A stretch of 14,837 nucleotides of DNA. Source: Sulfurovum sp. UBA1140. GTDB lineage: Bacteria; Campylobacterota; Campylobacteria; Campylobacterales; Sulfurovaceae. The translations under genes and the position numbers were made by a program. The stretch lies in assembly GCA_002311915.1 (NCBI GenBank), contig DCAF01000032.1, positions 17,926 to 32,762 on the forward strand, written 5' to 3'. Below the pieces are notes generated by a model. The model saw only the letters and a program-made list of their open reading frames with translations. It made no database searches and was not told the DNA's origin. Shown one piece after another: positions 6,840-13,964 of the stretch (the first letter of the stretch is position 1; every line of letters starts with the position of its first letter).

Positions 6840-7037
6840 TTAAAACTCAAAGCCTCCACCTGCACCTTTATTCATACTTGAATAGACTGCATGAACATAG
6901 GCATCACGAAGTTGACAGCTATGAACCTTAGAACAGAGCAGACAACTTGTAACCTGCTGTTCTTGTTGACAAGCTTGAAGCTCTTTTAGTTTTAGTTGAA
7001 GTTTTAGTTCCCACTCATCTAGAGCAATCTCTTCCAT
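6840..7037 (-). CDS. Small conserved four-cysteine protein downstream of fbp
   Basis: 65 residues, starting 2 bases after the fbp stop codon. The N-terminal half is a predicted helix rich in Glu, Leu and Lys (about residues 2-28); the second half has Cys23, Cys32, Cys35 and Cys41 (CLLC and HSC), which could bind zinc or an iron-sulfur cluster, and a glycine-rich end (GAGGGFEF). I do not recognise a named family. From memory a small hypothetical gene also sits directly after fbp in Campylobacter jejuni (Cj0839c), which would support a real conserved gene. Function unknown; the tight spacing argues for co-expression with fbp. Confidence 0.65.
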   Translation of the reverse strand: MEEIALDEWELKLQLKLKELQACQQEQQVTSCLLCSKVHSCQLRDAYVHAVYSSMNKGAGGGFEF

Positions 7038-7039
7038 AA

Positions 7040-7891
7040 CTATTGAGCTATTCCATAAGCAACACGAAGTGCCTCAATTTCACTTTTAGAACCAAAAAAG
7101 CAAGGTGAGGTATCATGAGGGTGTGCAGGAACCAGTTCAAGCAGTCTCATACCTTGATGGTTAATAGCCTCGCCACCTGCTTGTTCATACATTAGTGCAA
7201 AAGGAATCACCTCGAAGAGTTGTCTTAGTTTTCCATTGGGCTTATCACTGGTTGCAGGGTACGAAAAGAGTCCCCCACCTTTGAGCATGATTTGATGCAA
7301 ATCAGGTACCATTCCACCCGAGTATCGTAAACGATACCCCTCGTTAAAGAGCTTGTCTATAAATGCTTTGTGGGTGCTTGACCAATTTTGCTGTGTTCCA
7401 CCCGAAGCATTTAGTTTACCTTTTTCATTCATAAAAATTTCACCAACAGCTTTAAATTCACTGCCTACTGCTCGATACAACATTGGTTTACCCTCTTTTG
7501 TAGCAATAACCAACTCAATACGGGGACCATAAACGACATAAGCAGAAGCAACCAAGTTTTTACCCTCTAACTCACCTTCGTAGATTCCAAAAATAGACCC
7601 CACCGATAGGTTAACATCCACCAAGCTTGAACCATCAAGTGGGTCATAACAGACGGTATATTTTCCTGTGGTAGAGAGTTCTAAAACACCCTCTTTCTCT
7701 TCGCTTACCAACGCTTTAACACTGGCAACATTAGCAAATGCTTTTTCGATAATAAGGTCAGATTGAACATCAAGCTTTAGTTGCTCTTCACCCGATGAAT
7801 TTTCACCATCACTGTAACCCAAATCTTCTGTTTTAATGGCGTTGTCTATCTCAAAAGCAACTGCTTTTATGGTCTCAAATATCTTTCTCAT
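7040..7891 (-). CDS. fbp: Fructose-1,6-bisphosphatase class I
   Basis: 283-residue cytoplasmic enzyme hydrolysing fructose 1,6-bisphosphate to fructose 6-phosphate, the committed gluconeogenic step needed by an organism that fixes carbon through a reductive TCA cycle or grows on organic acids. The metal-binding motif DPLDGSS is at residues 83-89, preceded by SEEKE; the substrate-binding block YRLRYSGGMVPDLHQIM and the C-terminal LYEQAGGEA stretch are also typical. It is shorter than the roughly 330 residues of the E. coli enzyme. The frame opens at 7930, but the ATG at 7891 has a strong AAGGAG at the right distance, and the extra residues would lie inside mobB. It is the second gene of the operon. 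Confidence 0.93.
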   Translation of the reverse strand: MRKIFETIKAVAFEIDNAIKTEDLGYSDGENSSGEEQLKLDVQSDLIIEKAFANVASVKALVSEEKEGVLELSTTGKYTVCYDPLDGSSLVDVNLSVGSIFGIYEGELEGKNLVASAYVVYGPRIELVIATKEGKPMLYRAVGSEFKAVGEIFMNEKGKLNASGGTQQNWSSTHKAFIDKLFNEGYRLRYSGGMVPDLHQIMLKGGGLFSYPATSDKPNGKLRQLFEVIPFALMYEQAGGEAINHQGMRLLELVPAHPHDTSPCFFGSKSEIEALRVAYGIAQ

Positions 7892-7895
7892 GATT

Positions 7896-7901
7896 CTCCT
7901 T
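7896..7901 (-). promoter_or_regulatory. Ribosome binding site that fixes the fbp start
   Basis: AAGGAG on the minus strand lies four bases before the ATG at 7891 and overlaps the mobB stop codon (7900-7902), so fbp translation is probably coupled to mobB. It decides against the longer reading from 7930. Confidence 0.75.
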
Positions 7902-8394
7902 ATACGCTCTTTGCGTTCTTCTCTATCCAACCAATAATCTCATTGGTATCATTTAAGTTGAGTATCGCTATATGCTTTGGAATGTTGTAATCTGACAGAT
8001 TAACTGAATCATCAACGGCAATCGCCTCTGAACAATCTAAATAACTCTCATCTATTTCATCTCTAAAAATAGAAATTCTTGGCAAAGGAAGTGTCTTTAA
8101 TCCCTCTACTAACAGTATATCAAAATGGTCAAATATCTTAATAATATCTTTTAACTCTTTGTGTCGTTTAGAAAAATAGGTGGTACGGCTAGGAGAGGTC
8201 ACGACCACCTCTGCCCCTGTTTGTGAAAATTTATAGCTATCTTTTCCTTCAATATCAAAAATTGCCTTATCTTTAGGGTCATTCTTAATAATAGCAACCT
8301 CTTGGGTCTGTATCAAAACTTTTGAAATTTTTTCAACCAGTGTGGTTTTACCACTACCTGAAGGTCCTGTAAATGCAACTGCTACTCTTTTCAT
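7900..8394 (-). CDS. mobB: Molybdopterin-guanine dinucleotide biosynthesis adaptor protein MobB
   Basis: 164-residue P-loop protein that assists conversion of molybdopterin to the guanine dinucleotide form used by DMSO-reductase family enzymes such as formate dehydrogenase, nitrate or polysulfide reductase. The Walker A motif GPSGSGKTT is at residues 10-18. IIKNDPKD, a segment around EVVVTSPSRT and the Walker B-like ILLVEGLK follow in the usual MobB order. Start is supported by AGGAAA before the ATG. It is first in the operon and stops nine bases inside the fbp leader. It implies molybdoenzymes elsewhere in the genome. Full length. Confidence 0.9.
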   Translation of the reverse strand: MKRVAVAFTGPSGSGKTTLVEKISKVLIQTQEVAIIKNDPKDKAIFDIEGKDSYKFSQTGAEVVVTSPSRTTYFSKRHKELKDIIKIFDHFDILLVEGLKTLPLPRISIFRDEIDESYLDCSEAIAVDDSVNLSDYNIPKHIAILNLNDTNEIIGWIEKNAKSV

Positions 8395-8425
8395 ATGTTT
8401 CCTATGATGATTAATTTAATTATGG

Positions 8426-8431
8426 ATTATA
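8426..8431 (-). promoter_or_regulatory. -10 box of the mobB-fbp operon
   Basis: Minus-strand TATAAT lies 31 bases upstream of the mobB ATG in the short divergent region shared with the lipoprotein gene. No -35 consensus is evident. Confidence 0.4.
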
Positions 8432-8452
8432 CATCAAACTTTATTGAACTTG

Positions 8453-8461
8453 TGTTAAAAT
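8453..8461 (+). promoter_or_regulatory. Extended -10 promoter of the lipoprotein gene
   Basis: TGTTAAAAT matches an extended -10 box 35 bases upstream of the ATG at 8497, with AAGG at 8484-8487 as ribosome site. It lies 21 bases from the opposing mobB -10 box. Confidence 0.4.
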
Positions 8462-8496
8462 GTTTTCAATTCTTTAGCAATCGAAGGTCTATTTAA

Positions 8497-9021
8497 ATGT
8501 ATAAAAAACTGTTACTATTATCAACAATATTCATCATTGGTGGGTGTTCATTAAAAGAGAACTCCAACATTGCACAGCTCTTTAAAAAAGATGATATTTA
8601 TCATATTAGTCTGCTTAATACACAAAAAGCTCAACTTATCGCCTCTTTAGAGACCAAAGCACTCTTAACAGCCACCTATCTGAATCCTGTATATGAGCAT
8701 GATAAGGGTCGAAATTTCTCGATGGATGTTTCAGATGGGGAGTATTTTTTTATTGGGGTATTTATTAGTGGTAGTAAAAAACATCACTTTAATGCCAAGG
8801 GCTACTCGTTAACCTTAAATGGAGCCAAAGCTATTGAGGTTAAAAAACTAAAAAAAGATGACCCACTTAGATATGAGATGCCCATGGTAGACAACTGGAG
8901 TACCTACTACCGAGTAAAATTTCCCATGAGTGACCTTAAAACTTTTAACCTTATTTTCGAAAGCGATCGGTTTGGGAAGGATAAGCTAACATTTGTAAAA
9001 GAGGAGAAAGTTTCGTTTTAA
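8497..9021 (+). CDS. Lipoprotein of unknown function
   Basis: 174 residues with a classical lipoprotein signal: MYKKLLLLSTIFIIGGC, lipobox IGGC with Cys17 lipidated. The mature part is mixed alpha/beta with TATYLNPVYE, a YFFIGVFISG strand and a C-terminal LIFESDRFGKDKLTF segment; no catalytic motif can be named. It stands alone on the plus strand between the mobB operon and the transglycosylase operon. A lipoprotein gene occupies the equivalent place in Campylobacter jejuni (Cj0842, from memory), so the gene is probably a conserved envelope component. Its last 71 bases overlap the 3' end of the convergent transglycosylase gene. Confidence 0.78.
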   Translation: MYKKLLLLSTIFIIGGCSLKENSNIAQLFKKDDIYHISLLNTQKAQLIASLETKALLTATYLNPVYEHDKGRNFSMDVSDGEYFFIGVFISGSKKHHFNAKGYSLTLNGAKAIEVKKLKKDDPLRYEMPMVDNWSTYYRVKFPMSDLKTFNLIFESDRFGKDKLTFVKEEKVSF

Positions 9022-10552
9022 TTCCCAGTTGATTCATATAAACCACATAGTTGGTCAACACTTTTTTACCATACTCTTTGGACTCTTCAAAATCTATAAG
9101 CTCCATGCTTAAGTAGGGTTCATATTTTCCTGTTTTAAACAGATGCTTACTTCTAATACTACGCCGTGTAAATCCAATTCCTCCATTATACGCATACGCA
9201 ACAAAAAGTGGATGATAGAGGTATTTATTTAGATAATTTAAGTGTTGATTCGCATAATCTAATGCCACATAAGGGTTAAACATCTCATCTAAATCAAGTT
9301 TTTCCCCTCGCTCTTTTGCCAAGTGTTTAATTAAAAAAGGCATAATCTGCATCATCCCCAAAGCATACGAGGTCGAAACCGATGCAGGTACAAAACGACT
9401 CTCTTGTCGCCCTATGGCATAGAGTAGAGCAACACGTTCTTTGTCTATACCAATCATGGCATCTAAATATGGCATAGCATAGTAAGGTTTATTATAGCCC
9501 GAAGCCTTCTCTTTTAAAAATGAATAGATACCCTCGGTCATATATGACTTATAATGCTCTGCTAACTTCTCGACCTCTTGGGGTTTATCTGTCATCATCT
9601 TTACCCGTATTTTTTCCCAATCAATGGGGCTATAGGGGTCAATATCTGCTACAAGGTGCATTCCTAACCTTGGAGTAATCACCTTAGGATAGGGTTTGTT
9701 TAATATGTCTCTAGCACGAAGCGTATAGATATTTACCCTAGAACTCTTTAAAAGTTTTTCTAAATATTTCTTATCTTTACTCATTAAATAGAGCCAAAAA
9801 TTAGATTGGTCTATTTTTCCTTGTGTTTCTGTTTTGGTTTTAGCCCATTCAAAATATGCTTTGGCTTGATTTAGTTTATTAAACTCAACAGCATTAACAC
9901 CCAATAGAAAAATTGTCTTAAACGATAACTTCTCACCATCAATAGGGGTAAGGGTTAATGATTTTTTGGTTTTTTGTAACGCATGAGTGGTGATAATCTT
10001 ATGTACGGTTGTATTAAACTGTTTCTCTTTTACCAGCTGTTGCAGTTGTTCTTTTGAAAACTCATGATTAAAATATTTTTTTCGATATTTGGTTTGACAA
10101 CTGTTGAAAATATAACACTGTGCCTGTGCAGAGAGTGTGGCTAAGGCTTCAAATGGTTTCTTGTCTGCCATTACCTTTAACACATCAGAGTATTTTCCCT
10201 GTTTTAAAATACGTTTGTAGAGCCTACGCAGACTTTTTTTACTCTTTTTTGCTGCCGTTGCTGGGTGAATAATGTAGTTTTTTGGGTCTTTTTTAACCTT
10301 CTTTTTACTCTTATCAAGAGGTAAATACCCCACTTTTTTACGAATTGCTTTTTTAAGTTTATAACTTTTTCGTTTTATCCATTGATAGGCAGTTAATGCC
10401 TCTTTTTTGGTGGTGTTGGACTCTTGTAAAAAACGCCAAGTGTAGTAGTCTTTAGCAATGCTTTTAGGCATCTGTTCTATTGTATTAAATGAATAATATT
10501 GTGCGTGAATAAACGTTGTAAAAAGTAGGAGTAGAAGCGTTAGTTTTTTCAT
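8951..10552 (-). CDS. Soluble-type lytic murein transglycosylase (SLT domain, GH23)
   Basis: 533 residues, periplasmic. A signal peptide (MKKLTLLLLLFTTFIHA) is followed by a basic helical region and a long superhelical part (about 110-360), then the SLT catalytic domain (about 370-500). The catalytic Glu384 sits in GRQESRF, followed by GMMQIMP (399-405) and AYNGG (454-458), the three hallmarks of the family. It cleaves the MurNAc-GlcNAc bond of peptidoglycan with formation of 1,6-anhydroMurNAc. The frame opens at 10585, but the ATG at 10552 begins the signal peptide directly; a second ATG at 10561 is possible. It lies behind yggT (12 bases from 10585) and its 3' end overlaps a convergent lipoprotein gene by 71 bases. 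Confidence 0.9.
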   Translation of the reverse strand: MKKLTLLLLLFTTFIHAQYYSFNTIEQMPKSIAKDYYTWRFLQESNTTKKEALTAYQWIKRKSYKLKKAIRKKVGYLPLDKSKKKVKKDPKNYIIHPATAAKKSKKSLRRLYKRILKQGKYSDVLKVMADKKPFEALATLSAQAQCYIFNSCQTKYRKKYFNHEFSKEQLQQLVKEKQFNTTVHKIITTHALQKTKKSLTLTPIDGEKLSFKTIFLLGVNAVEFNKLNQAKAYFEWAKTKTETQGKIDQSNFWLYLMSKDKKYLEKLLKSSRVNIYTLRARDILNKPYPKVITPRLGMHLVADIDPYSPIDWEKIRVKMMTDKPQEVEKLAEHYKSYMTEGIYSFLKEKASGYNKPYYAMPYLDAMIGIDKERVALLYAIGRQESRFVPASVSTSYALGMMQIMPFLIKHLAKERGEKLDLDEMFNPYVALDYANQHLNYLNKYLYHPLFVAYAYNGGIGFTRRSIRSKHLFKTGKYEPYLSMELIDFEESKEYGKKVLTNYVVYMNQLGIKTKLSPLLQMLAYPSQTDRFRK

Positions 10553-10563
10553 AAGAGTCATAA

Positions 10564-10572
10564 AGTATAGCA
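10564..10572 (-). promoter_or_regulatory. Possible internal promoter giving a near-leaderless transglycosylase mRNA
   Basis: Minus-strand TGCTATACT is identical to the extended -10 box of the superoxide reductase gene. It ends only 11 bases before the ATG at 10552, so transcription would begin about five bases before that codon. It may allow expression separate from the gltX2-yggT genes upstream. Confidence 0.35.
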
Positions 10573-10597
10573 TGGGAAAGCCCATACTAAAAGCTCA

Positions 10598-10873
10598 TTA
10601 GACCATTAATGCACGCATCATAAGCGTGTCAATAAATTGTAATCCAAGAATAAGTACAATTGGAGAGAGGTCAATACCTGAAACTACGACAAAAGGCATC
10701 TTCTGTCGTATAAAATTAAACGCAGGTTGCGTTAAACGGTTTAGAATTTCAACAATAGGGTTACGTGGGTCTAGCTGTACAAACGAAAGTATGGCAGCAA
10801 TAATAATAATCCAAACATAGAGATTAATAACACTATGTAATAATTGAACAACAGCAAACAGTAGGGCACTCAT
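10598..10873 (-). CDS. YggT family integral membrane protein
   Basis: 91 residues with two hydrophobic segments (about 4-29 and 63-88) joined by the family signature DPRNPIVEILNRLTQP. YggT proteins are small inner membrane proteins implicated in osmotic tolerance and, in other phyla, in organisation of membrane complexes; the exact role here is unknown. The start codon overlaps the gltX2 stop (ATGA), and a GGAGGT within the last gltX2 codons serves as ribosome site, so the two are translationally coupled. Confidence 0.88.
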   Translation of the reverse strand: MSALLFAVVQLLHSVINLYVWIIIIAAILSFVQLDPRNPIVEILNRLTQPAFNFIRQKMPFVVVSGIDLSPIVLILGLQFIDTLMMRALMV

Positions 10874-12180
10874 GAGGCAACCTCCAAAATATAAGATTTA
10901 ATAAACGGGTATATTTTACTAAGTTCAGGACCATTTTTAGCTCCTGTCATTAGTATTCTAAGTGGTTTAAAAAGATTTTTTCCTTTTAAGCCACTCTCTT
11001 TAGTAATGTGTTTCTTTAACGCATTAAAAGTATCAAAATCAGGAGCATCAGCGATAATTTTTTCTATAATTCTCATCTGCTTACCCCACTCACCTTCAAA
11101 GTTTTTAGGCTTAAATATTGGTTTGATTTTAGCTTGTAACTCATTAATGGTACTTGCCTCTTCGAGATAAAGCTTCGCCAATTTTCCAATATCGGTATCT
11201 GCAAATCCAAAAAGTATTGAGAGCTTTTTGTTATCCATCAGTTTAAGATGTTCACGATTAATAAATCGTAGTTTATCTATATCAAATTTTGCAGAACTCT
11301 TCGAGATGGTATCTAAATTAAACCACTCTATCGCTTCAGGCAGTGTAAATATCTCTTTGGGAGCTTTAGAGTTTCCTAAAAGAAGCAGATAGTTCAAAAT
11401 AGCATCAGGAACAAATCCCTCTTCAAAGAGCCATTTTACCGAATTTTCTTCATCTCCTTTACCCATTCTTTTATCATTGGCATTTAAAAGAGTTGGCAAA
11501 TGGGCATACTCGGTACTGTTTTCATAACCCAAAGTGTTTTTAATATGTATCTGTTTAGGAGTATTGCTTAAGTGATTTTCTCCACGAATAATAAAGCTAA
11601 TGTTGCTCAACATATCATCACATGCACAGGCAAAATTATAAGTAGGTGTGTTGTCTGTTCGCATAATCATAAAGCTATCTACTTCGTTGGATGCGGTAAT
11701 AATTGTTCCTTTAATTATATCGTTATTTACCGTATCACCTTTTGGCTTTTTCAAACGAATTACAAACGGTTCACCCGAGGCTTGAAGTGTTTTATAATCA
11801 TCATGGGTCATGGTTTGGCATCGGTTATTGTAACGATAAGCAATACCCTCTTTTTTGGCATCTTCTCTATCTGCTTCAAGCTCTTGGGGAGTACATTTAC
11901 AAATAAATGCTTTCTCCTCTTTGAGCAGTTTAATCGCCAAGTTCTGATGAATTCCAAGGTGTTCACTCTGATGATACACGGTATCATGTTTTAAAGCAAA
12001 CTTCTCTAATATCATCATGATTTCAGTATCTTTTCCCTCGATATTTCTTTTGGTATCGGTATCATCGATACGCACTAAAAAGGGTTCCTTTCTCTGTTGG
12101 GCAAGAAGGTAATTTAAAATAGCAACCCGAAGGGTACCAATATGCATATCACCTGTTGGTGACGGGGCAAATCGAAGCAT
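10870..12180 (-). CDS. gltX: Glutamyl-tRNA synthetase 2, probable glutamyl-tRNA(Gln) synthetase
   Basis: 436-residue class I synthetase. The HIGH motif is HIGT (residues 13-16) inside RFAPSPTGDMHIG; a zinc site is formed by Cys94, Cys96 and Cys121 as in bacterial GluRS; LIIRGE-type sequence and SNTPKQ follow; the KMSKS loop reads KRMGK near residue 236. The short length, the MLRFAPSPTGDMHIG beginning and the EENSVKWL block resemble the Helicobacter and Campylobacter GltX2 paralogue, which charges tRNA-Gln with glutamate for later amidation by GatCAB. A discriminating GltX1 should exist elsewhere. Ser to Gly in KMSKS is a variation to note. Ribosome site AGGAG precedes the ATG; overlaps yggT by 4 bases. 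Confidence 0.92.
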   Translation of the reverse strand: MLRFAPSPTGDMHIGTLRVAILNYLLAQQRKEPFLVRIDDTDTKRNIEGKDTEIMMILEKFALKHDTVYHQSEHLGIHQNLAIKLLKEEKAFICKCTPQELEADREDAKKEGIAYRYNNRCQTMTHDDYKTLQASGEPFVIRLKKPKGDTVNNDIIKGTIITASNEVDSFMIMRTDNTPTYNFACACDDMLSNISFIIRGENHLSNTPKQIHIKNTLGYENSTEYAHLPTLLNANDKRMGKGDEENSVKWLFEEGFVPDAILNYLLLLGNSKAPKEIFTLPEAIEWFNLDTISKSSAKFDIDKLRFINREHLKLMDNKKLSILFGFADTDIGKLAKLYLEEASTINELQAKIKPIFKPKNFEGEWGKQMRIIEKIIADAPDFDTFNALKKHITKESGLKGKNLFKPLRILMTGAKNGPELSKIYPFIKSYILEVAS

Positions 12181-12206
12181 CTGTTCTCCTAAAATGTATT
12201 GGTGTA

Positions 12207-12212
12207 ATTATA
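12207..12212 (-). promoter_or_regulatory. -10 box upstream of gltX2
   Basis: Minus-strand TATAAT 26 bases before the gltX2 start; a second TATAAT lies at 12228-12233, directly behind the arsC stop codon. Either could give gltX2 its own promoter within the longer leftward run. Confidence 0.4.
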
Positions 12213-12233
12213 TTCTTTTTTACTGAAATTATA

Positions 12234-12584
12234 CTACCCTAACAGTTCAATCACCTTCTCAATTGGTCGTCCAATAACTGCCTTGTTACCTTTAATAACA
12301 ATGGGACGTTCAATCAATTTGGGATTCTCTACCATTGCCAAAATCAAGGTTTCATCATTAATTTCATTTTTTAAATTTAGTGTTTTATAAATATCCTCTT
12401 TGGTACGCATTAACGCTCTAGGCTCGATATCCAGCATAACCAACAACGATTTTAATTCGGATACTGTTGGGGCTTTGTCCATATAGCTAATAACTTCTGC
12501 TTTGATACCTTTCTCTTCTAACAGTTGAAAAGAGGCTCGTGATTTTGAACATTTTGGGTTGTGCCAAATTTTAATGGTTTGCAT
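12234..12584 (-). CDS. arsC: Arsenate reductase, glutaredoxin-coupled ArsC type
   Basis: 116-residue thioredoxin-fold protein. The catalytic Cys12 lies in HNPKCSKSR, and the three arginines that hold arsenate in the E. coli plasmid enzyme are present: Arg60 (RALMRTKE), Arg93 (ERPIV) and Arg106 (GRPIE). Cytoplasmic reduction of arsenate to arsenite with glutathione/glutaredoxin electrons is expected. Spx and YffB belong to the same superfamily, but conservation of all three arginines favours a true ArsC. The ribosome site AAGGAAC precedes the ATG. It lies 41 bases behind the NYN-domain gene in the same operon-like run as a second, unrelated arsenate reductase. Confidence 0.85.
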   Translation of the reverse strand: MQTIKIWHNPKCSKSRASFQLLEEKGIKAEVISYMDKAPTVSELKSLLVMLDIEPRALMRTKEDIYKTLNLKNEINDETLILAMVENPKLIERPIVIKGNKAVIGRPIEKVIELLG

Positions 12585-12625
12585 TTTTGTTCCTTTAATA
12601 TTTTTTTAATAAAAACTGTTCTACT

Positions 12626-13360
12626 TTACGCCTCATATCGTTTATTCCGAACACTCATCTGCTTACTCTTTTCGTCTACATAGATGTCAAAAATATCAAC
12701 AACACGTAAGAGACCACTTAGTTTTTTGTGACCGTAATTGACGGGGGAAAATGAGCTGTTGTTGCTAATGTATGCACCCATATCGGCAAGATTTGACCAT
12801 CCGAACTCATCCATGGTCTGACTTTGTGCATTGATAAGCACGTTAATAAGCCACTTATCGTTTTTTAAATCTTTAGAAGTTTTTTTACTTTGATGAGGTG
12901 ATTCAGGACTCTGTGTTGAGCTGTTGTCCATCAGCTTTTCGGTAAATATAAATTGTGAACAGGCAACCATAAAGGCATTGGGGGTCTTTTTTTCACCAAA
13001 GCCAAAGACCTTAATTCCCTCTTGCTGTACACGCATTACCACAGGGGTAAAATCACTATCACTTGTGGCAAAGGCAAAAGCATCTATTTTTTTGGTGTGT
13101 AACATATCCATGGCATCAATGGTCATTAGAATATCGGTGGCGTTTTTATGTTTACTGTAGTCAAACTGCTGAATGGGTTTAATGGCAAACTCTAGTAGTT
13201 TGGGTTCCCAATTTTTTAGATTCTCTTTTGTCCAGTTACCATAGGCTTGGCGAATATTAACTACGCCATATTTACTAAGCTCGTTAATAATCCCCTCTAA
13301 TGCACGATGAGAAATGTTGTCTGAATCAATAAAAAGGGCAATGTGGTCTTCTCTTCTCAT
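12626..13360 (-). CDS. NYN (PIN-like) domain protein with C-terminal OST-HTH/LOTUS domain
   Basis: 244 residues. The N-terminal NYN/LabA-like nuclease domain (about 5-142) has the acidic set expected for a PIN-type metal site: Asp12 and Asp14 (FIDSDN), Asp76 (NATDILMTIDAMD), Asp101 and Asp103 (ATSDSDF). A Ser/Lys-rich linker (145-166) leads to an OST-HTH domain (about 168-238, WSNLADMGAYI ... GHKKLSGLLRVVDIF), a predicted RNA-binding fold. Together these suggest an RNA-processing or RNA-surveillance nuclease; target unknown. The start codon overlaps the rsmD stop by one base (TAATG), which links it to rRNA modification by coupling. Confidence 0.85.
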   Translation of the reverse strand: MRREDHIALFIDSDNISHRALEGIINELSKYGVVNIRQAYGNWTKENLKNWEPKLLEFAIKPIQQFDYSKHKNATDILMTIDAMDMLHTKKIDAFAFATSDSDFTPVVMRVQQEGIKVFGFGEKKTPNAFMVACSQFIFTEKLMDNSSTQSPESPHQSKKTSKDLKNDKWLINVLINAQSQTMDEFGWSNLADMGAYISNNSSFSPVNYGHKKLSGLLRVVDIFDIYVDEKSKQMSVRNKRYEA

Positions 13361-13962
13361 TAAAGGGCGTCTTTAGGTTGGTAATAGGTCATGGTAGAGC
13401 GACCAAATTTCTTACGTTTAACCTGCTCTAATGCATTAATCTCTTTGGGCATATCAAGTTGGCTCATATGCTCTACTATTACCATGGCACAGCTGTTGGC
13501 ATCAACTTTTTTTATAAGCTCTAGGGTTTTATCATAAACATCATCCATGCCATCACGGGTTGAAAATGGGGGATCAAAGTAAAAATAGGTTTTGGCATCA
13601 GACCTTTTTATCATCTCTAAAATGGTCTCAAACTTCTCGAAACTGTCACCAAATAGATGATGACATCTACTTGAATCAAGCTTTTTAATATTCTCTTGAA
13701 GTACCTTATATGCACGTTTGTTGTACTCTATAAAATAACACTGCCCAGCCCCACGGCTTAATGCCTCTAGCCCAATCGACCCACTTCCCGAGAAGACTTC
13801 AACAAAGTTTTTGTCGATAATATCAAACTGTAGAGTATTAAACAGTGACTCTTTCAATATGCCTTTTGAGCTTCTTGTGGTGGAGATATTGGGTATTTCA
13901 ATGAACTTACCTTTAAACTCTCCACCAATAATTTTGGTTCTAAAATTGTCTTCTTTTCTCAT
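13360..13962 (-). CDS. rsmD: 16S rRNA (guanine(966)-N(2))-methyltransferase RsmD
   Basis: 200-residue SAM-dependent methyltransferase. The N-terminal block RTKIIGGEFKGKFIEIP, SAM-binding motif I EVFSGSGSIGLEALSRGA (about 55-72), FIEYN after it, and catalytic DPPF (130-133) match the RsmD family, which methylates G966 of 16S rRNA in the 30S subunit. Starts 2 bases behind the arsC stop; the ribosome site AGAAG spans the end of arsC. Ends overlapping the NYN gene by one base. Full length and intact. Confidence 0.92.
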   Translation of the reverse strand: MRKEDNFRTKIIGGEFKGKFIEIPNISTTRSSKGILKESLFNTLQFDIIDKNFVEVFSGSGSIGLEALSRGAGQCYFIEYNKRAYKVLQENIKKLDSSRCHHLFGDSFEKFETILEMIKRSDAKTYFYFDPPFSTRDGMDDVYDKTLELIKKVDANSCAMVIVEHMSQLDMPKEINALEQVKRKKFGRSTMTYYQPKDAL

Positions 13963-13964
13963 AT

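Noticed and set aside
11572..11994. Rightward 140-residue frame inside gltX2
   Set aside because: Antisense shadow of the synthetase gene; cysteine- and isoleucine-rich sequence without family resemblance.
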